NCBI GenBank assembly: GCA_900314455.1
Contig: OMVI01000111.1
Span: 1 to 54,317 of the forward strand
Length of the DNA stretch: 54,317 bases
Source: an uncultured Prevotella sp.
GTDB taxonomy: Bacteria; Bacteroidota; Bacteroidia; Bacteroidales; Bacteroidaceae
Direction: 5' to 3'
The notes beneath the pieces were generated by a model that was not told where the DNA came from, ran no database searches, and saw only the letters and a list, made by a program, of their open reading frames with translations. Of this stretch, positions 48,306 through 54,317 are shown in pieces. The position numbers and the translations under genes are program-made. Every line of letters starts with the position of its first letter. Position 1 is the first letter of the stretch.

Positions 48306-48318
48306 GTCAGTACTGACA
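48305..48318. promoter_or_regulatory. Perfect palindrome upstream of groES
   Basis: TGTCAGTACTGACA is a 14-base perfect palindrome, 82 bases before groES. With the two half-sites in the adjacent terminator it makes four copies of TGTCAG or its complement within 38 bases. It is a candidate heat-shock activator or repressor site. Confidence 0.55.
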
Positions 48319-48339
48319 TAAAACCTTTCCCATCACCTT

Positions 48340-48369
48340 TTGGCACGGTTTTCGTATAGTCTTTGGCGA
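48340..48369 (+). promoter_or_regulatory. Probable groES promoter region
   Basis: TTGGCACG at 48340-48347 matches the sigma-54 -24 element; the expected -12 TTGC reads TCGT at 48352-48355, so the match is partial. TATAGTCTTTGG nearby is one base away from the usual -7 pattern. No CIRCE element is present. Confidence 0.4.
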
Positions 48370-48400
48370 AATAAGATTTAAAATTTAAAAACTATAGATT

Positions 48401-48670
48401 ATGAAAATTCAACCATTAGCAGACAGAGTGCTGGTATTACCGGCAAAAGCTGAAGAAAAAGTAGGTGGTATTATTATCCCTGACACAGCTAAAGAGAAGC
48501 CACAGCGTGGTAAAGTAATCGCAGTCGGCGAAGGAACCAAGGACGACAAGATGGTTCTCAAAGAGGGCGATGAAGTACTTTACGGTAAGTATTCAGGCAC
48601 GGAAATCGAGAACGAAGGCGAGAAGTATCTCATGATGCGTCAAAGCGACGTGCTCGCTGTCTTGAAGTAA
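48401..48670 (+). CDS. groES: GroES co-chaperonin
   Basis: This 89-residue 10-kDa chaperonin caps GroEL. The typical start is [19 protein letters not shown], followed by the mobile loop [18 protein letters not shown] with the hydrophobic GGIIIP tripeptide that binds GroEL, then GKVIAVGEG and the end [14 protein letters not shown]. groEL follows 54 bases later on the same transcript. Confidence 0.98.
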   Translation: MKIQPLADRVLVLPAKAEEKVGGIIIPDTAKEKPQRGKVIAVGEGTKDDKMVLKEGDEVLYGKYSGTEIENEGEKYLMMRQSDVLAVLK

Positions 48671-48682
48671 TGTTTCAAATAG

Positions 48683-50344
<1,662 letters not shown>

Positions 50345-50394
50345 TTTTACCATAGTGTTTTTAAGACACCATTTGTAAACTCTACATAACAAAA

Positions 50395-50426
50395 CAAAGG
50401 GACATTTTAAAGAATGCCCCTTTTTT
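50395..50426 (+). terminator. groEL terminator
   Basis: AAAGGGACATT pairs with AATGCCCCTTT around TTAAAG with one mismatch, followed by a T-run. Confidence 0.8.
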
Positions 50427-50468
50427 GTTGTTTTTTGGTGCAAAATTAATGTTTTTATAGAATATTTT

Positions 50469-50500
50469 TTTGGTGCTTAATACTAAAATTAATAATTTTG
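50469..50500 (+). promoter_or_regulatory. Orphan promoter upstream of a candidate small RNA
   Basis: TTTG at 50469-50472, 20 bases, and TAATTTTG at 50493-50500. The next gene is 600 bases away and has its own promoter. Confidence 0.65.
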
Positions 50501-50505
50501 CAAAT

Positions 50506-50624
50506 GTAAAAAAGAGAATAAAGATACAGATATAATAAGATATTTTTGATTTGTTTTAGTAGATTAGTTTTTAAGTAGTTTGTTTTTGGAAATCGGACGT
50601 CGTGACGACATCCGATTTTTTTTT
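50506..50624 (+). ncRNA. Candidate small RNA, about 118 bases
   Basis: The region runs from the predicted start after the orphan promoter to a strong intrinsic terminator: AATCGGA and TCCGATT plus GTCG and CGAC around a 3-base loop (50591-50617), then nine T residues. No credible open reading frame lies inside. The 5' part is AT-rich and looks unstructured. No known RNA family is recognised. A terminator for groEL read-through would be an alternative, but groEL already has one. Confidence 0.5.
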
Positions 50625-50781
50625 GCCCTGTTTTTCCGTTCTCCTTATTATCTGGAAAATACAATTCTCCCCCAACTCCATCCCACTTTTACACGCTTGT
50701 TCTCCATTTTAAAGAATGCCATCTGTACTCAATCAGAATATGAAAGATAACCTGTTGAAATTCAAGAGCATAGCTTCTGAA

Positions 50782-50870
50782 ATGAAAAATAAATTATTTT
50801 TGCGAGAAAAATAAATTAAAAATGGAGAAAAAATAAATTAAAAATCATCCAAAAATAATTTATTTTTCAT
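50782..50870. repeat. 89-bp AT-rich inverted-repeat element
   Basis: The ends 50782-50802 and 50850-50870 are perfect 21-base inverted copies (outer bases ATGAAAAATAAATTA). TCTGAA flanks both sides (50776-50781 and 50871-50876) like a target duplication. Inside, AAAAATAAATTAAAAAT occurs twice in tandem. The rest of the gap 50345-51105 contains the terminators, the RNA candidate, a 16-base repeat (50403 and 50705) and the next promoter. Confidence 0.55.
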
Positions 50871-51051
50871 TCTGAAAGTGCAACTTTGGCAATGCAAGAG
50901 AAAAGGTATCGCATTCTGAGCCCTTAAGTTTCATATTCCCAAAGAAATAGTATTTCATATCTGAAAGGCAATAAAGGACTATAAAGCAAATTACTTTGAG
51001 GTTGGATTGGCATGCAAATGAAATTTCATTATGTATTTATGCACAAAAAGT

Positions 51052-51082
51052 TTTGAAGTGTGCTGCAAAAGTATTACCTTTG
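51052..51082 (+). promoter_or_regulatory. Promoter of the acyl-CoA synthetase gene
   Basis: TTTG at 51052-51055, 19 bases, and TACCTTTG at 51075-51082: an exact consensus. Start near 51088; leader about 18 bases. Confidence 0.85.
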
Positions 51083-51105
51083 CACAAAATTAGAAAAATT
51101 GTGCA

Positions 51106-52773
51106 ATGGAAACCATTCCCAGCTTTAACTCACTAATCGAAAAAAGCATCATAGACAATTGGGACCGTGATGCGCTCACTGACTACAAAGGGAAGACCCT
51201 GCAATACCACGATGTTGCTCGCAAGATTGAGAAACTACACATCATGTTCGAAGCAAGCGGGGTTCAGAAAGGGGACAAGATAGCTCTCTGCGGACGTAAC
51301 TCTTCAACATGGGCAGCAGCCCTTCTCGCAACGCTGACTTACGGTGCGATAGCTGTACCTATACTGCATGAGTTCATGCCGGAGCAAATACATAATATCG
51401 TCAACCACTCCGACGCGAAGATACTGTTCGTCGGCGATGTCGTCGCAACGCAGATTGACGCTACGAAGATGCCTAAGCTTGAAGGCATAATCTATCTGCC
51501 TGATTATTCGCTTGTGGTTTCCCGTACTGACAAACTGACTTTTGCACGCGAGCATCTTAACGAGATGTTCGGGCAGAAATACCCTAAATATTTCCGTCCG
51601 GAGCATGTACACTATTATAAGGAGCAAAGTCCTGACGAACTGGCACTTATCAACTATACGAGCGGAACGACCGGTCACTCCAAAGGAGTTATGATACCGT
51701 ATCGTGCCATGTGGAGTAACGCCGACTTTGCGGAGCACGTTCTCGGCTCACTACTTAAGCCGGGCGATAACATCATAAGCATTCTGCCTATGGCGCACAT
51801 GTACGGAATGGCTTTCGAATTCATCTTCGAGTTCCTCAAAGGTATGCACATCTACTACCTTACGCGTGTTCCTTCACCAGCGATTATATCCCAGGCACTT
51901 GCCGAAGTGAAACCCGTCATCATGGTTTCGGTTCCGCTTGTAATCGAGAAGATTATCAAGAAGAAAGTATTCCCTAAAATACAGAACAACCGCATGAAGC
52001 TGTTGATGAACATGCCGGTTATCAGCAAGAAAGTTCGCGAGAAGATTTGCGAGCAGGTACTCGCAGCATTCGGCGGCAAACTGTATGAGGTGATTATCGG
52101 TGGAGCAGCTCTCAATGGCGAGGTAGAGAACTTCCTCAGGCAGATTGGCTTCCCTTACACTGTCGGTTATGGTGCAACGGAGTGCGCTCCAATCATCTGC
52201 TACCGTGACTGGCATACGTTTGTAAAAGGCTCTTGCGGTCAGGCTGCTTATCATCAGAAAGTTATGATTGACAGCAGTGACCCTGAGCATGTACCGGGAG
52301 AAATCCTTACCAAGGGCCCTAACGTTCTTCTTGGCTATTACAAGAACCCGGAGGCAACCGAGAAGTCTATTGACAAAGAAGGCTGGTTCCACACCGGCGA
52401 CTTGGGACTAATGGATGTCGACGGCAACGTCTTTATCAAGGGACGCTCAAAGAATATGCTCCTGGGCTCCAACGGCCAGAATATATATCCTGAGGAGATA
52501 GAGGACAAACTCAATGCGCTGCCCCTCGTGAACGAGTGTCTTGTCATTCAGGAAGGCAACAAGCTTGTAGGTCTTGTTCATCCGGACTACGACGAGGCTC
52601 AGTCTATAGGACTTAACAATGCCGACATACAGAATATAATGGAGCAAAACCGCATACAGCTCAACACGCTTGTGCCGTCTTACTGCAAGGTTTCGGAAAT
52701 AAGGATACAGGAAGAGGAATTCCAGAAGACCCCAAAACGCAGTATCAAGCGCTTCCTTTACACAGAGAATTAA
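51106..52773 (+). CDS. Long-chain fatty-acyl-CoA synthetase (AMP-forming)
   Basis: This 555-residue enzyme of the ANL adenylate-forming family activates a carboxylate with ATP and CoA. The P-loop-like motif A3, INYTSGTTGHSKGVM, is at about 183-197. A5 is GYGATECAPI (about 356-365), A7 EGWFHTGDLG, A8 GRSKNMLLGSNGQNIYPEEI with the hinge, and A10 PKRSIKRFLY with the catalytic lysine. The order and LPMAHMYGMAFEF resemble long-chain fatty acid CoA ligases; other acids are possible. It is a single gene with its own promoter and a structured convergent terminator. Confidence 0.88.
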   Translation: METIPSFNSLIEKSIIDNWDRDALTDYKGKTLQYHDVARKIEKLHIMFEASGVQKGDKIALCGRNSSTWAAALLATLTYGAIAVPILHEFMPEQIHNIVNHSDAKILFVGDVVATQIDATKMPKLEGIIYLPDYSLVVSRTDKLTFAREHLNEMFGQKYPKYFRPEHVHYYKEQSPDELALINYTSGTTGHSKGVMIPYRAMWSNADFAEHVLGSLLKPGDNIISILPMAHMYGMAFEFIFEFLKGMHIYYLTRVPSPAIISQALAEVKPVIMVSVPLVIEKIIKKKVFPKIQNNRMKLLMNMPVISKKVREKICEQVLAAFGGKLYEVIIGGAALNGEVENFLRQIGFPYTVGYGATECAPIICYRDWHTFVKGSCGQAAYHQKVMIDSSDPEHVPGEILTKGPNVLLGYYKNPEATEKSIDKEGWFHTGDLGLMDVDGNVFIKGRSKNMLLGSNGQNIYPEEIEDKLNALPLVNECLVIQEGNKLVGLVHPDYDEAQSIGLNNADIQNIMEQNRIQLNTLVPSYCKVSEIRIQEEEFQKTPKRSIKRFLYTEN

Positions 52774-52790
52774 TTTATATACATACACGA

Positions 52791-52849
52791 AAACGTCCGG
52801 ATAATTATGGTTCGCCATTACAGTGGCTTCCATATTTATCCGGACGTTT
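52791..52849. terminator. Branched bidirectional terminator
   Basis: AAACGTCCGGATAA (52791-52804) pairs perfectly with TTATCCGGACGTTT (52836-52849). Two smaller hairpins lie within, ATGG-TTCG-CCAT and TGG-CTT-CCA, giving a three-way shape. It separates two convergent genes. T-tails are short on both strands. Confidence 0.7.
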
Positions 52850-52870
52850 GCATATATAGTAATGTAGAAT

Positions 52871-53887
52871 CTATTTCCGCTTGTCAGAACTTTCACGTAT
52901 GCAAAGTTCCATCGGCACTACCTCGTGGTAGATTTTCTTATCGCCGTTAATTGCACGCATCAGCAGTTCACATGCCTTATTGCCCTGCTCAGCTGCCTTG
53001 TCGGCAACAACGGTGAGCTTTGGTGTGACATGCTCGGAGGCATCACCATCGGTAAAACCGATAATGGCAACGTCTTTCGGAATGGAAAGTCCACGCTTCT
53101 TTACCTCATCGAATACTGAATAAGTTATAATATCGTTGAAGGCAAGAATGGCATCAGGCGGATTCTCGATTGACAACAGGGAATTCGTAGCCTGCCGAGC
53201 ATATTCGTCACTAATCTCACCGCACTTCACCAAGTCGCGGTCTATCTTAATATGGTTCTCGCGAAGAGCCTGTAAGTATCCATGCTTACGGCGCCGCACC
53301 ATGTCCAGATGGTTCGGTCCGCCGATAAAGGCAATTCTCCGGCTTCCGGTGTCTATAAGATGCTGAGTGGCATTCTGCGCTGCTACGTCACCGTCAGCTA
53401 TGACCTGCGAGAACAATTCGGGCAGACATGTGCGTGCAAAGAACACAAGAGGAATTCCCATATCATGCAATTCCTTGAAGTGGGAATAATCGACAGTGTC
53501 CTGGGCAAGGCATGCTATTATGCCCTCGACATGTAGATTAATGAAATTATCTATAGCGGCAGCTTCCATTTCGTGGCTTTCGTGTGAATTGGAACTGAAG
53601 ACCGTATATCCAAACTTACGTGCATAGTCCTCAATACCATCAAGCACGGCTGCGTAGTAGTGAGTAACGAGATTCGGAAGGACGACGCCAATGATACGAG
53701 GAGCCTCCTTTCGAAGACTTTGAGCAAAAGGATTAGGACGGTAGTTCATCTCCCTAGCCAGTTCCTGAACCCTCTGCTTCATGTCGTCTCCAACTTCATG
53801 ACTATTCCTCAGGGCGCGGCTTACTGTTGCAATGCTCACACCCAGCCGGGCTGCCAAATCCTTTAGAGAAGTACGATGTTGTTTCAT
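52871..53887 (-). CDS. LacI-family transcriptional regulator (second copy)
   Basis: This 338-residue regulator has an N-terminal LacI helix-turn-helix (6-32, TSLKDLAARLGVSIATVSRA), the hinge helix NPFAQSLRK, and a sugar-binding sensor domain (about 60-330: IGVVLPNLVTHYYAAVLDGI, GSRRIAFIGGP, AILAFNDIITYSVFDEVKKR, DVAIIGFTDGD). It is a typical CcpA-like Bacteroidetes LacI protein. Two copies of CAAACGTTTACGTT lie in its own promoter, one covering the -33 box, and one lies before uxaB. This predicts autoregulation and control of uxaB. Its effector is probably a uronate or an intermediate, but that is inference. Confidence 0.92.
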   Translation of the reverse strand: MKQHRTSLKDLAARLGVSIATVSRALRNSHEVGDDMKQRVQELAREMNYRPNPFAQSLRKEAPRIIGVVLPNLVTHYYAAVLDGIEDYARKFGYTVFSSNSHESHEMEAAAIDNFINLHVEGIIACLAQDTVDYSHFKELHDMGIPLVFFARTCLPELFSQVIADGDVAAQNATQHLIDTGSRRIAFIGGPNHLDMVRRRKHGYLQALRENHIKIDRDLVKCGEISDEYARQATNSLLSIENPPDAILAFNDIITYSVFDEVKKRGLSIPKDVAIIGFTDGDASEHVTPKLTVVADKAAEQGNKACELLMRAINGDKKIYHEVVPMELCIRESSDKRK

Positions 53888-53918
53888 GAATGAATAATGT
53901 AATAATAAGTAGTAAATG

Positions 53919-53949
53919 CAAAGTTACTGATAATTTCTCAATTCGCAAA
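53919..53949 (-). promoter_or_regulatory. Promoter of the second lacI gene
   Basis: On the minus strand TTTG (53946-53949), 19 bases, TAACTTTG (53919-53926): exact consensus. The -33 element is the complement of the CAAA that begins the first operator. Confidence 0.85.
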
Positions 53950-53959
53950 CGTTTACGTT
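53946..53959. promoter_or_regulatory. Operator 1, overlapping the lacI -33 box
   Basis: CAAACGTTTACGTT, identical over 14 bases to the site before uxaB. Binding here should block RNA polymerase at the lacI promoter. Confidence 0.75.
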
Positions 53960-53968
53960 CGAAATTTG

Positions 53969-53982
53969 CAAACGTTTACGTT
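53969..53982. promoter_or_regulatory. Operator 2
   Basis: A second CAAACGTTTACGTT, 23 bases from the first (about two helix turns). Its centre is about 48-50 bases from the -7 boxes on either side, the same distance as at uxaB. Confidence 0.75.
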
Positions 53983-53997
53983 ATTTTCTTTGCCTAT

Positions 53998-54032
53998 TTT
54001 GATACAATGAATAGTAAAAAACAATAACTTTG
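53998..54032 (+). promoter_or_regulatory. Divergent promoter facing right
   Basis: TAACTTTG at 54025-54032 with TTTG 23 bases upstream (53998-54001). Start near 54038. It leads into the short terminated segment that follows. Confidence 0.55.
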
Positions 54033-54037
54033 CATTC

Positions 54038-54131
54038 AGAAAAGAATTTTGAAAAGTAATGAATAGTTGATAATAAGTTAGTTAGAAAAATGAAAGCTTA
54101 AAGTTGTTGAGAAACAATTTTAAGCTTTTTT
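54038..54131 (+). ncRNA. Candidate short terminated transcript (leader or small RNA)
   Basis: It runs from the promoter at 54025 to a terminator in which AAAGCTTAAA (54093-54102) pairs perfectly with TTTAAGCTTT (54119-54128), then T residues. Only tiny frames lie inside (for example ATGAATAGT then a stop). It may be an attenuated leader of the gene at 54289 or an independent small RNA. Confidence 0.4.
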
Positions 54132-54184
54132 GTTTTATGCAGTTTTTCTTTTTTCATGGAAGATACAAATTACGGGTAAATATT

Positions 54185-54215
54185 TTTGTGTTTAGAAAAA
54201 AAAGAATTACCTTTG
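54185..54215 (+). promoter_or_regulatory. Promoter of the gene at the right edge
   Basis: TTTG at 54185-54188, 19 bases, TACCTTTG at 54208-54215: exact consensus. Start near 54221; the leader is about 68 bases and contains overlapping hairpins (54236-54264). Confidence 0.85.
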
Positions 54216-54288
54216 CAGCATCAAAACTGAATGACGTTTCCAATTCTGGAAACATTGTTTTCCAAAGAAATCACTATATACATAGTTT

Positions 54289-54317
54289 ATGTTAAGTAAA
54301 GAAGAATTTGAAAAATT
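54289..54317 (+). CDS. Partial gene, first nine codons
   Basis: ATG at 54289 opens MLSKEEFEK and remains open to the window edge. A consensus promoter stands 74 bases upstream. Too little is visible to name a family. Confidence 0.5.

Noticed and set aside
48241-48400. CIRCE element (HrcA site) upstream of groES
   Set aside because: No TTAGCACTC with nine bases and GAGTGCTAA is present; the palindromes found have a different sequence.
54104-54295. 63-codon open frame near the right edge
   Set aside because: It runs through a terminator and a consensus promoter, is made of low-complexity AT-rich codons and overlaps the better start at 54289.

Overview
The window looks like a chromosomal segment from a Bacteroidales bacterium, most likely Prevotella or a close relative. 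Evidence: promoters of the Bacteroidetes type (TTTG, about 19 bases, then TAnnTTTG) precede many genes; Shine-Dalgarno signals are mostly weak; and the gene content is typical of the order (a TamL lipoprotein next to TamB, an AddAB-like pair, a DUF4827-type lipoprotein, a TPR sensor kinase, MetH without its reactivation domain). I see no rRNA, tRNA, CRISPR, prophage or insertion sequence.

Layout. 1-4782: a divergent hexuronate-catabolism locus. The minus strand carries a LacI regulator, altronate dehydratase (uxaA) and the start of a membrane protein; the plus strand carries KDG kinase (kdgK) and KDPG aldolase (eda). 4790-9708: a two-component pair (an unusual double-module sensor kinase and a response regulator) and a small membrane protein, directly behind eda. 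9877-14000: pgk and metH. 14090-18833 (minus): dnaB, an SGNH hydrolase, a sugar nucleotidyltransferase and guaA. 19482-27919: ispE, tamB, tamL. 28079-32152: a four-gene operon (nucleotidyltransferase, DHH phosphoesterase, lipoprotein, phosphohexomutase). 32668-39335 (minus): a secreted MORN-repeat protein, a YhcH-family protein, glgB, a membrane protein and a 5'-nucleotidase. 39536-41940: kdsB and uxaB. 42077-48240: AddA-like and AddB-like nuclease-helicases. 48401-50344: groES-groEL. 51106-53887: a fatty-acyl-CoA synthetase convergent with a second LacI regulator. The window ends with a short untranslated transcript candidate and the first codons of a gene.

The uronate genes link distant parts of the window. 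UxaB (tagaturonate to altronate), UxaA (altronate to KDG), KdgK (KDG to KDPG) and Eda (KDPG to pyruvate plus glyceraldehyde-3-phosphate) make a complete lower pathway. A 14-base motif, CAAACGTTTACGTT, occurs upstream of uxaB and twice upstream of the second lacI gene 13.6 kb away, which suggests that this regulator controls uxaB and itself.

The most interesting non-coding signals are: two intergenic arrays of A/T-flanked palindromic units with a 22-bp period; a GC-rich inverted-repeat element beside each array; four TGTCAG half-sites plus a sigma-54-like -24 box upstream of groES; an orphan promoter-terminator unit (candidate small RNA) and an 89-bp inverted-repeat element in the groEL downstream gap; and a possible RNA switch at the right edge. 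Several start codons had to be moved because promoter elements lie inside the longest open frame (dnaB, the MORN protein).
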